Positions 1 through 6,809 of a stretch of 33,537 bases of DNA are shown here, piece after piece. Source of the DNA: Pirellula staleyi DSM 6068. GTDB taxonomy: Bacteria; Planctomycetota; Planctomycetia; Pirellulales; Pirellulaceae. The notes under the pieces are model-generated. The model made no database searches. It worked only from the letters and a program-made list of their open reading frames with translations, and was not told where the DNA came from. Positions within the stretch are counted from its first letter, which is position 1. Each line of letters begins with the position of its first letter. The position numbers and the translations under genes were made by a program. The stretch spans positions 1 to 33,537 of the forward strand of contig CAMDKL010000060.1 of NCBI GenBank assembly GCA_945900945.1, given 5' to 3'.

Positions 1-1508
1 GCAGCAAGCTCCTGTCGCAATTCTCGTTTGAGAATTTTGCCGACCGGACTCTTAGGTAGCTCAGATCGAAACACAACGCTCGATGGCACTTTGAATTTAT
101 TGACAAAGCGAGCGACATGGCTTTGAATTTCGATTTCCGTTGCGGTATGGCCGGGCCGAAGCACAACGACTGCACAGACTTGTTCGCCAAACGTCACGTC
201 GGGAATGCCGATCACCGCGGCTTCGGCAACTGCCGGATGTTGGTAGATCGCTTCTTCGATTTCGCGCGGTGAAATGTTTTCGCCCCCTTTGATGATCAAG
301 TCCTTTATTCGTCCAGTGATATACAGGTAGCCATCGGCATCGACGCGCCCGAGGTCACCCGTGTGTAGCCAACCGCTCCGCATTGCAAGCTCCGTCGTTT
401 CAGGATCCTTCCAATAACCTTGCATCACGTGCGGACCGCGTACGCAGACTTCACCTTCTTGACCAGTTGGAACCGCTCGGCTTGCTTTGTCAAGAATCGC
501 CAAATCCATTTCGTGAAGAGGTCGACCAACGGACCCAACCCGGTGGGCCTCGGAGTCCTGGTAACTACTGATGGCGCAAGTGGCTTCCGAACATCCGTAG
601 CCGTCCCGGATCCGGCAGCTAAACGTCCGCTCGAATTCGCGGCGAACCTCGTCAGGCGTGGCCGCACCTCCAGTACTCACCACTTCGAGACTAGAACAGT
701 CGTATTTCTGACGGTCAGGAAAGGTCAGCATGTACGAAAGCATTGTCGGCACGACCGAGAACCGGGCTATCTTAAACTGCTGTATCGTTTCAAAAACTTG
801 CCGAGTGTCCCACTGTGGCAGGATGATCGAACTGCAGCCGAAGATTGCGTTGAGGTTCATGCCAAGCACACCGAATACATGGCTGAGCGGCAGTACTTGC
901 ATCGCTCGCGTAGAGGGAGCCATAGCGCCCAGCTTGATCACAGCAGCCACATTAGTTTGTAAGTTTTTATGGCTTTGCATGACCCCTTTAGGCTGACCCG
1001 TGGTCCCCGATGTGTAGATGAGCATTGCCAAGTCATCCTCATTACACTCATGCATCGACTTGAGGGGTTGGGCTTTCGCCATCAATGGTTCGAGCGGTGT
1101 CGTCGATTCAAGTTCGCTAGACCCATGCACCAAAATCGCACGAATACCGGGGACATTTTCCGAGGCTTCACCAATCCGTTGCGCGAGTACCGCAGATGTG
1201 ATGACCACCTGAGCTCCGGAGTGTTCCAGCACATAACGAACTTCGCGAGCAACCCAATTGGGCGTCACAGGTATCATTACGGCCCCCAATCGCCAGATGG
1301 CATGAAAGGCATCCGTCACAGTCGGGTCGTTAGCCATCATGACGACAACCCGATCGCCTGGCTGAACGCCTTGATCTCGCAATACGCTCGCCATTTTCTC
1401 CGCACAAAGCAACCGCTGCACATTGCTATGCCAGCGGTCCTGATGGTAGACACTCGGGTATTCGCCAAAACGCTCGATACTATCCAGAACTAATTGTGCA
1501 ATATTCAT
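1..1508 (-). CDS. Acyl-CoA synthetase / AMP-dependent ligase (ANL superfamily), 3' end cut by window edge
   Basis: The minus strand reads open without a stop from an ATG at 1508 to the window edge (502 codons). It should activate a carboxylic acid with ATP to an acyl-adenylate and transfer it to CoA. The ANL signatures appear in order: the P-loop YTSGTTGQPKG (residues 165-175), DGYGCSEAT (302-310), HTGDLG (382-387), GR-KD (399-403), KGGEN (407-411) and the C-terminal SPVGKILKREL with the catalytic lysine at about 491. Only a few residues should be missing. The length fits medium- or long-chain acyl-CoA ligases. It diverges from two short-chain dehydrogenases, so a role in fatty-acyl or hydroxyacyl-CoA metabolism is inferred; the actual acid cannot be read from sequence. 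No strong Shine-Dalgarno is visible before the ATG. Confidence 0.93.
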   Translation of the reverse strand, partial: MNIAQLVLDSIERFGEYPSVYHQDRWHSNVQRLLCAEKMASVLRDQGVQPGDRVVVMMANDPTVTDAFHAIWRLGAVMIPVTPNWVAREVRYVLEHSGAQVVITSAVLAQRIGEASENVPGIRAILVHGSSELESTTPLEPLMAKAQPLKSMHECNEDDLAMLIYTSGTTGQPKGVMQSHKNLQTNVAAVIKLGAMAPSTRAMQVLPLSHVFGVLGMNLNAIFGCSSIILPQWDTRQVFETIQQFKIARFSVVPTMLSYMLTFPDRQKYDCSSLEVVSTGGAATPDEVRREFERTFSCRIRDGYGCSEATCAISSYQDSEAHRVGSVGRPLHEMDLAILDKASRAVPTGQEGEVCVRGPHVMQGYWKDPETTELAMRSGWLHTGDLGRVDADGYLYITGRIKDLIIKGGENISPREIEEAIYQHPAVAEAAVIGIPDVTFGEQVCAVVVLRPGHTATEIEIQSHVARFVNKFKVPSSVVFRSELPKSPVGKILKRELRQELA

Positions 1509-1760
1509 AATGACTCAACGCGATCGGTGTATCGTGACGGCGTATGCAGCTCGCTCGAGCGACTACGCGAGTTTACCGTCCTTTGGGTAACACGCAAAGA
1601 GGGCTGGCAAGCCCCCCGTTCCTTTACTGTGGCCGTCGCCTGCTTGCGAGTAGTCGGACCGTTCGGTAAGATCCCGCAGGGTGGGCTGCCAACATTTCTC
1701 GCCTGCATGGAAAGGCTGACGGCCTAAACCATCGTTAACTTCTCTTCTCGCGAGGATTCT
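1509..1760. promoter_or_regulatory. Divergent intergenic region between acyl-CoA ligase and SDR genes
   Basis: This 252-bp spacer lies between the start codons of two divergently transcribed genes, so promoters for both must lie in or near it. I see no clear -35/-10 pair, operator palindrome or convincing small gene. Confidence 0.4.
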
Positions 1761-2525
1761 GTGAGCGCATGCATTTCACTCTCTTCCAAAGTAGCCATCG
1801 TTACTGGCGGCGGGCGCGGAATCGGCAAAGCGATCGCAAAACGTCTGGCTGAGGCCGGAGCGGATGTCGTGATCGCCAGTCGAAAACTCGAAAACCTAGA
1901 GGCAACGGCCCATGAGCTGTCCAGTTTGCCTGGCCAAGTAGTACCGATTGCATGTCATATCGGTCGACTGGACCAATTGGAAAATCTCGTGTGCGAAACC
2001 GAGAAGCGACTTGGACCAGTCGATATTCTTGTCAACAACGGCGCTACCAACATCGGCCAGGGACCCTCTCTCGATGTGACCGATGAGATGCTCGACAAGA
2101 TGGTCGAGATCAATATCAAGGCCGCTTTGCGATTGGTCCGTTTGACAGTGCCGAAGATGATCGATCGCAAGAGCGGTGGATCCATTATCAATATTAGCTC
2201 GATCGCAGGTCTTCACCCGCAACCGGAAGGGCTACTTTACAGCTTCACCAAGGCCGGGCTGATCATGATGACACGGAGTTGGGCTCGCGAATTCGGGCCG
2301 CACGGTGTCCGGGTCAATGCGATTGCGCCAGGATTGATCCAAACCGATTTCAGCGAGATTCTTTGGAAGAATGAAATGTATCAGCAGGCGATTAAGACGA
2401 CACAGCCGATTCGACGCATTGGTCAACCCGATGACATCAGTTACGCAGCGCTGTACCTCGCCTCTGATGAAGCATCCTTTGTGACAGGACAAGTGATCGT
2501 ACTCGACGGCGGTGCCATTGCCTGA
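1761..2525 (+). CDS. Short-chain dehydrogenase/reductase (classical SDR, 254 aa)
   Basis: Classical SDR, an NAD(P)-dependent oxidoreductase of alcohol/ketone groups in the cytoplasm. The cofactor motif TGGGRGIG is at residues 15-22, NNG (usually NNAG) at 92-94, the catalytic serine at 146-147 and YSFTK giving Tyr160 and Lys164. Asn-Ala-Ile-Ala-Pro-Gly after the active site and the C-terminal TGQ-LDGG complete the family pattern. Length is typical. The start is GTG at 1761, chosen because CGAGGA lies just upstream; the nearby ATG at 1769 is out of frame. The protein resembles FabG-like 3-oxoacyl reductases, but SDR substrate cannot be assigned from motifs. It is followed after 55 bp by a second SDR in the same direction, so the two are probably co-transcribed. 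Confidence 0.93.
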   Translation: MSACISLSSKVAIVTGGGRGIGKAIAKRLAEAGADVVIASRKLENLEATAHELSSLPGQVVPIACHIGRLDQLENLVCETEKRLGPVDILVNNGATNIGQGPSLDVTDEMLDKMVEINIKAALRLVRLTVPKMIDRKSGGSIINISSIAGLHPQPEGLLYSFTKAGLIMMTRSWAREFGPHGVRVNAIAPGLIQTDFSEILWKNEMYQQAIKTTQPIRRIGQPDDISYAALYLASDEASFVTGQVIVLDGGAIA

Positions 2526-2530
2526 CGCAA

Positions 2531-2555
2531 AACAGGTAGGCAGCCTGTTCTACCT
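2531..2555 (+). promoter_or_regulatory. Overlapping alternative hairpins between two SDR genes
   Basis: AACAGG (2531-2536) pairs with CCTGTT (2544-2549), while AGGTAG (2534-2539) pairs with CTACCT (2550-2555). The two 6-bp stems share bases and cannot form together. They could attenuate or stabilise the dicistronic mRNA, but stems this short may be chance. Confidence 0.3.
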
Positions 2556-2580
2556 ACGCTACGACAACTAAGGAAAGAAA

Positions 2581-3432
2581 ATGAATAGTTTAGAAGGAAA
2601 AGTTGCCATCATCACGGGTGCTGGAGGTGGCATCGGGCGCGAGTATGCCTTATTGTTCGCGGCGGAAGGGGCCAAGGTAGTGGTCAACGACATTGGATGC
2701 GAAGCCGATGGCAATGGCCAAAGTCCGACGGCAGATCATGTGGTCGCGGAAATCATCGCGAGTGGCGGCCAAGCGGTCGCAAACAACGACCCAGTCGGTT
2801 CCTTTGCGTCCGCTGGGCGAATCGTCCAAACCGCATTGGACGCTTATGGTCAGCTCGATATTCTCGTTAACAACGCCGGCATCCTTCGCGATCGCACGTT
2901 GTTAAAGATGACCGAACAAGAATGGAATCAAGTGATTGAAGTTCACTTGACGGGATCTTTTAGTTGCATGCAAGCCGCGGCACGCGTGATGACGGTACGA
3001 GACCAGGGTGGACGCATCATCAACACATCGTCCAGCTCCGGTTTACTGGGTAATTTCGGTCAAACCAATTACGGAGCGGCGAAAGCCGGTATCCATGCGT
3101 TGACTCGGATAGCGGCCTTGGAATTGGCTAAGCATAGGATTACGGTCAATGCGATTGCACCTGCGGCTTTGACTCGGATGTTTCAAACGATTCGTGGAGC
3201 AGCGGATTTGGTTAGCATCGACACCTTTGGGCCGAAGTTCATTGCACCTCTCGCTGCCTATTTGGCTTCCGATGCGGCGTCGAGTATTTCCGGTCAAACG
3301 TTTGGCATCGAAGGCCAGCATGTGTTTATCTACAAGATGATGACCAGCCACGGAGCGACTCAATGGAATGGTTCGCGACCGTGGACCATCGAAGAGCTCG
3401 GAAAAGCAATAGAACAGATTGTCCAGTGGTAG
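2581..3432 (+). CDS. SDR of the multifunctional-enzyme-2 / hydroxyacyl-CoA dehydrogenase type (283 aa)
   Basis: SDR with TGAGGGIG (12-19), Asp37 at the end of beta-strand 2 (NAD preference in this family), NNAGILRDR (97-105), a serine cluster at 150-153 and Tyr164/Lys168 in NYGAAKAG. The sequence VNDIG followed by an insertion rich in D/G/S, then NNAGILRD and LKMTEQEW, is what I know from the 3-hydroxyacyl-CoA dehydrogenase domain of peroxisomal MFE-2 and its free-standing bacterial relatives. A strong AAGGAAAG Shine-Dalgarno lies 5 bp before ATG. Together with the preceding SDR and the divergent acyl-CoA ligase it suggests beta-oxidation-like chemistry. Family assignment is firm; the specific substrate is inference. 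Confidence 0.92.
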   Translation: MNSLEGKVAIITGAGGGIGREYALLFAAEGAKVVVNDIGCEADGNGQSPTADHVVAEIIASGGQAVANNDPVGSFASAGRIVQTALDAYGQLDILVNNAGILRDRTLLKMTEQEWNQVIEVHLTGSFSCMQAAARVMTVRDQGGRIINTSSSSGLLGNFGQTNYGAAKAGIHALTRIAALELAKHRITVNAIAPAALTRMFQTIRGAADLVSIDTFGPKFIAPLAAYLASDAASSISGQTFGIEGQHVFIYKMMTSHGATQWNGSRPWTIEELGKAIEQIVQW

Positions 3433-3446
3433 CTTGGTGAGTGGTT

Positions 3447-3495
3447 AGAAGCGAGAAGCGAGAAGCGAGTGGCGAGTGGCGAGTGGCGAGTAGCC
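3447..3495. repeat. Tandem heptamer array (AGAAGCG x3, AGTGGCG x3, degenerate 7th)
   Basis: Three perfect AGAAGCG units (3447-3467) are followed by three AGTGGCG units (3468-3488) and one decayed copy (AGTAGCC). Related GCGAGTGG heptamer arrays are familiar from planctomycete genomes, where they often produce spurious open frames. The rest of the 3433-3700 spacer is GC-rich and contains no gene I can support. Confidence 0.85.
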
Positions 3496-3715
3496 CGACG
3501 CGAGTGGTCAGCGCAGTCGTGTCGACAAAAAACGTCTCGGCTCGGCGTCTCCTCGCCCCCAAGTCGGCTTGCGGGCTGGAGCGAAAGGCTCTTCGGCTAA
3601 AAACAGGCCGCGCAGCGGGCCGCGTATCGCTGGATTTCACCCACTAAATTGCCATTCGAGCCTAAATTTTTTGGCTTGGACCTAACGTGTCAACGGTCAG
3701 TGCGATACTTCTCTT

Positions 3716-3751
3716 GTCAAAGCTGACGAGCCACAACATCCTGGCTTTGAC
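3716..3751. promoter_or_regulatory. Inverted repeat GTCAAAGC...GCTTTGAC
   Basis: Perfect 8-bp arms (3716-3723 and 3744-3751) are separated by 20 bp, about 115 bp upstream of the small gene at 3868. The centre-to-centre spacing of 28 bp, close to three helical turns, would suit a dimeric regulator, but no factor is identifiable. Confidence 0.3.
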
Positions 3752-3772
3752 ATCCACCAAAGCGGCCTAATT

Positions 3773-3807
3773 CATCTCCTGCCTCAGCCCTCACGAGGCA
3801 GGAGGTG
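3773..3807 (+). terminator. Strong 13-bp-stem hairpin in the 5' region of the small gene
   Basis: CTCCTGCCTC (3776-3785) pairs perfectly with GAGGCAGGAG (3795-3804) around a 9-nt loop; one G-T and two Watson-Crick pairs extend the stem to 13. No T-run follows, so it may be a mRNA leader structure or a rho-dependent/processing signal rather than an intrinsic terminator. Confidence 0.45.
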
Positions 3808-3867
3808 GACGGCCGACCTGCGTTCATAAACCGTATCGCGTCTATCCAACAATCAAGGAAGATAACC

Positions 3868-4176
3868 ATGGCAAAATTCTACGTCCAAAGCGGAACACTT
3901 CGAGCGATCATTGACAGCCCAGACGCTGAGCGAGCAGCTCTGTGGGCCATCCACACCGCCATGGAACAAGTCATGCCGCTCGAAAGCGGGCCGGAATCCA
4001 CCGAGATGATCGTCTGCGGCCCTACAAACATGATAGCCTTGGCTGAGACAATTGAGCTGAGCGAAATAGGTTTCGATCGCGGCGACTGTCTACGGATCGA
4101 CACCTTCGACGCGTTTCAACATTGGAACATGCTGCTCAAAGCGGTTGAGAAGCTGAATACGCTGCTCGATGGCTAG
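3868..4176 (+). CDS. Small conserved-looking hypothetical protein (102 aa)
   Basis: The reading frame is open further upstream, to a GTG at 3805, but the ATG at 3868 is preferred because AAGGAAG sits 6-8 bases upstream and the longer version would overlap the 3' arm of the leader hairpin. The protein starts MAKFYVQSGTLRAI and is compact, without signal peptide or membrane segment. Its pattern (FYVQSG..R.I.....AE.AALWA) recalls a family of uncharacterised planctomycete proteins, but I cannot name a function. It has no tight operon partner: a repeat-rich spacer lies upstream and a convergent gene starts its 3' end 18 bp downstream. The strong leader hairpin hints at post-transcriptional control. 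Confidence 0.75.
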   Translation: MAKFYVQSGTLRAIIDSPDAERAALWAIHTAMEQVMPLESGPESTEMIVCGPTNMIALAETIELSEIGFDRGDCLRIDTFDAFQHWNMLLKAVEKLNTLLDG

Positions 4177-4194
4177 AGCAACCCAAAAGCTTGT

Positions 4195-4770
4195 TCAAGA
4201 AAACATCGCTTTAGTCAACGTCCACAGGATTGGGCTGTTAGCATTGTTCGGGTCCTGAAATTTTTCCACATGAAAACACTTTTCACCCAGTTGGCACCCT
4301 CCAGCCCATTCCGCGATGCAGTTCACTTCTTCCAGACCACCTGGGTGACCTGGATAAGCCAAGATGCTTACCAGTCCGCCCGGCCTGACTAATTCGACCG
4401 CTTGCTCAAGAGCCGTTATCGTTATTTCTGGCTTCGTCACAATGGATTTATCCCCGAGTGGCAAATATCCCAAATTGAACATAACGACCGATATTCTTCC
4501 AGCATGCGCTGGTTCGACAATAGTGGTCAAATTCGAATGGGAGCCAACCACCAATCGGCATTGACGCAATAGGTCTGCTTCATGCAGCCTTTTTTGCGAC
4601 GTTTCAATGGCTCTCTCTTGGATATCCACGCCATACACGATACCTGGTCGTCCTACTTGCCCAGCAAGAAACAACGTGTCGAATCCGTTTCCACAGGTCG
4701 CGTCTATCGCAATCGAGCCTTCGGTCAAATAGCGCTTCGCAATCGTTTGTGCCTCTACCGTGAAGTGCAT
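4195..4770 (-). CDS. mnmM: Class I SAM methyltransferase, MnmM/YtqB-like (191 aa)
   Basis: Contains the SAM-binding motif AIDATCGNGFDT (21-32), the acidic VDIQ ribose-binding strand (48-51) and the family-specific NLGYLPLGDK (99-108) and YPGHPGG (139-145). These last two are hallmarks of the rRNA-methylase-like family PF06962, whose Bacillus member YtqB is known as MnmM, the tRNA 5-aminomethyl-2-thiouridine methyltransferase (nm5 to mnm5). The length matches. It is the last gene of an operon and begins 3 bp after the stop of a DAO-family FAD oxidoreductase, which could supply the nm5 substrate. The MnmM role is inferred from motifs and context; another SAM-dependent methyltransferase activity is possible. 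Confidence 0.85.
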   Translation of the reverse strand: MHFTVEAQTIAKRYLTEGSIAIDATCGNGFDTLFLAGQVGRPGIVYGVDIQERAIETSQKRLHEADLLRQCRLVVGSHSNLTTIVEPAHAGRISVVMFNLGYLPLGDKSIVTKPEITITALEQAVELVRPGGLVSILAYPGHPGGLEEVNCIAEWAGGCQLGEKCFHVEKFQDPNNANSPILWTLTKAMFS

Positions 4771-4773
4771 GAT

Positions 4774-5898
4774 CTACTTTCGACGCGACCAATTCAGAGC
4801 AGGATCAAGGGCGCTCCCCTCCATGGAATCTATTGCCATCTCGGCTAGTCGGGGTGCCATCAGCGTTCCTTTTGACCCCAACCCATTCAGACAAAATGCG
4901 TTGCGATACACATCATGAGGCCCCATCAAGGGATGGCGATCATAACTCGCTGGTCGGACGGCCCAGCGTTGCTCCACAACCACGTGCTGGCCGCTACGAA
5001 AAGTTCCTGTGGTCATCGATTCCCAACGCCTCATTAGTTCATCGCGAAATCGATTCGTCTTTTCGTCGCTGGATTCGATAGGTTCATTCATTGCGATGCG
5101 GTCATAGGTCGCACCGACTAAGAAGCGTTGGTCACCGACAGGAACTGCCCAAGCATCGTGATGGATGACTTGCTTGCAACGAACATCCTGACTTTGCACC
5201 AGCAGGATATCGCCCCGGGCTGGGTGCAACGGTAAATCACGAAAGTAACGGTTTTCTCTCGCCGCGATGCCTTGGCAAAATACGATGCGTTTGCCAGCCA
5301 ATTGCAGTTCAGAAATTTCAATAGGATATCCGCTGTGCGAAGACTCGATTTCAATACTATGATCGCAATCAAGATTGCATTGGTGAAATGCATTGAGCTT
5401 TTCGAAATGCCTCTTTGTTTCTGAGATATAAGCAACTGTATCCAGTCTGGCTGCTGGTCCAAAGCAACAGAACCCAAATGGCGCATTCAAACCGAACCAA
5501 TCTGGGCCTGAAAACAATTCGGCATGAATCGAATTCGGCTCGGCATGATGGCCAAGCTCGATCCACTTGCCCTTGACCAATTCCCGTTCGGCCTCACTGC
5601 GAAAAACACGGAGTGCTGGCTCGACATGCCAAAACGATGCACTTAATGCTTTCTCTACTTGACGATAAAAAAGATTGGCTGCTGGATAGAATTCGCTCCA
5701 TCGCCAACTCGCAGCGGCTCGCGAGCCAGTCACCGGAGTGACCAACCCAGCGGCCACCCTCGATGAACTTTGAGCGTCGAGTCGATCGATAATCGCAACC
5801 GACCAGCCTCGCCAATGTGCCTGCCAAGCCACGGCCGACCCTGCCAATCCCGCACCAAGAACAATCAAATCGACGTTCTTAATAAGTGACTTCCTCAC
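4774..5898 (-). CDS. FAD-dependent oxidoreductase, DAO family, possibly MnmC(o)/MnmL-like (374 aa)
   Basis: The N-terminal Rossmann motif GAGLAG (15-20) with an acidic residue at 38 marks an FAD-binding D-amino-acid-oxidase-like fold; the AAGLVTPVTGSR segment (49-60) and the C-terminal GLGSKGTLMAPRLAE (residues about 340-355) resemble the oxidoreductase half of MnmC, which cleaves the carboxymethyl group of cmnm5U in tRNA to nm5U. No methyltransferase domain is fused; instead an MnmM-like methyltransferase follows 3 bp later. Its start overlaps the end of the terC-like gene by 20 bp, implying translational coupling. Alternative functions within the DAO family (glycine or D-amino-acid oxidase, ThiO) cannot be excluded. 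DAO-family assignment is firm; the tRNA role is inference from motif and context. Confidence 0.85.
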   Translation of the reverse strand: MRKSLIKNVDLIVLGAGLAGSAVAWQAHWRGWSVAIIDRLDAQSSSRVAAGLVTPVTGSRAAASWRWSEFYPAANLFYRQVEKALSASFWHVEPALRVFRSEAERELVKGKWIELGHHAEPNSIHAELFSGPDWFGLNAPFGFCCFGPAARLDTVAYISETKRHFEKLNAFHQCNLDCDHSIEIESSHSGYPIEISELQLAGKRIVFCQGIAARENRYFRDLPLHPARGDILLVQSQDVRCKQVIHHDAWAVPVGDQRFLVGATYDRIAMNEPIESSDEKTNRFRDELMRRWESMTTGTFRSGQHVVVEQRWAVRPASYDRHPLMGPHDVYRNAFCLNGLGSKGTLMAPRLAEMAIDSMEGSALDPALNWSRRK

Positions 5899-6703
5899 TT
5901 TTGCCGCGTGCTCGCAAGTTTAATAGCTCGACGCCCAATGCAAACAGCATCGCGAAGTAAACATAACCTTTGCTTACGTGTGTTCCGCAACCATCTGCGA
6001 CCAACATCGCCCCGATCATTACGAGAAATGCAACTGCAAGCATTTTCACGGTCGGATTCTGTTCGACAAAGACAGCTACCTTGGTCGAGAACAACATCAT
6101 GACAATCACAGAAACGATGACCGCAGTAACCATCACCCATAGCTGATCTGCCATTCCCACGGCGGTGATTACGGAATCCAACGAGAACACAATATCCAGT
6201 ACCATAACTTGAATAAGTACCGATGCATAGCTTGGCGGTGCTTTCGGTGATTGCGAAGACTGATGTCTATCGACCAAATGATGAATCTCTTTGACACTCT
6301 TCCAGAGCAAAAACAATCCGCCCCCAATCAAGATCAGATCCTTGATCGAAACGCCGTTAATTTCAGGTCGATCCGCCAGCCAAGCTTTCGCGGCTTCTCC
6401 CAGCGGCAAAATGTCCAACGAGATAAACGGGTCTTTCATTTTCATGATCAGGAATAAAGTGGCAAGCAATGCAATTCGCATTCCCATCGCCAAGCCAAGT
6501 CCGATTAGCCTGGCTGATTTTTGCTGTTCTTTTGGAAGTTTGCTAGACAACACCGAAAGAAAAACCAGGTTATCAATTCCAAGCACGATCTCCATTGCGC
6601 ATAATGCAACCAAGGCAACGAGATTGCTGCTCAGGCTCCCCTCCAACGCAACCGTAGAAGCAAACAGGCAAAAATCTGGGACGACTGGGAAAATAGGAAT
6701 CAT
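5879..6703 (-). CDS. TerC family integral membrane protein (274 aa)
   Basis: Polytopic membrane protein with the paired TerC signatures EIVLGIDN (38-45) in the first helix and DIVFSLDSVITAVG (170-183) after a central cytoplasmic loop; these acidic helices are thought to bind a cation. Bacterial TerC/Alx/MeeY proteins are associated with manganese export during membrane protein secretion, others with tellurite resistance. About seven hydrophobic segments are visible. ATG at 6703 is the natural start, although its ribosome binding site is poor. It is first in a three-gene operon with the FAD oxidoreductase (20-bp overlap) and the MnmM-like methyltransferase; no functional link between metal export and tRNA modification is obvious. 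Confidence 0.92.
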   Translation of the reverse strand: MIPIFPVVPDFCLFASTVALEGSLSSNLVALVALCAMEIVLGIDNLVFLSVLSSKLPKEQQKSARLIGLGLAMGMRIALLATLFLIMKMKDPFISLDILPLGEAAKAWLADRPEINGVSIKDLILIGGGLFLLWKSVKEIHHLVDRHQSSQSPKAPPSYASVLIQVMVLDIVFSLDSVITAVGMADQLWVMVTAVIVSVIVMMLFSTKVAVFVEQNPTVKMLAVAFLVMIGAMLVADGCGTHVSKGYVYFAMLFALGVELLNLRARGKSEEVTY

Positions 6704-6749
6704 AGTGTGACTAAAGATAGGGAATTTCCGTCCGAAAGAGAAGTCGCGT

Positions 6750-6779
6750 TTGCTTGTGGCAACATCGCCGGGATATTAT
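6750..6779 (+). promoter_or_regulatory. Candidate sigma70-type promoter for the zinc-ribbon protein gene
   Basis: TTGCTT (6750-6755) and TATTAT (6774-6779) are 18 bp apart, which would place transcription start about 25 bp before the TTG at 6810. It lies in the 106-bp divergent spacer with the terC-like gene. Confidence 0.35.
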
Positions 6780-6809
6780 AAGACGTTATTGACGTAACCC
6801 GTTTTTCCG

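Noticed and set aside
969-1493. Plus-strand open frame of 174 codons
   Set aside because: It is antisense to the acyl-CoA ligase, whose motifs are complete on the minus strand; no family similarity or ribosome binding site.
3326-3647. Frames across the heptamer array, such as LATRHSPLASRFSLL on the minus strand
   Set aside because: They are translations of the repeat itself and a type of spurious gene often seen in planctomycetes.
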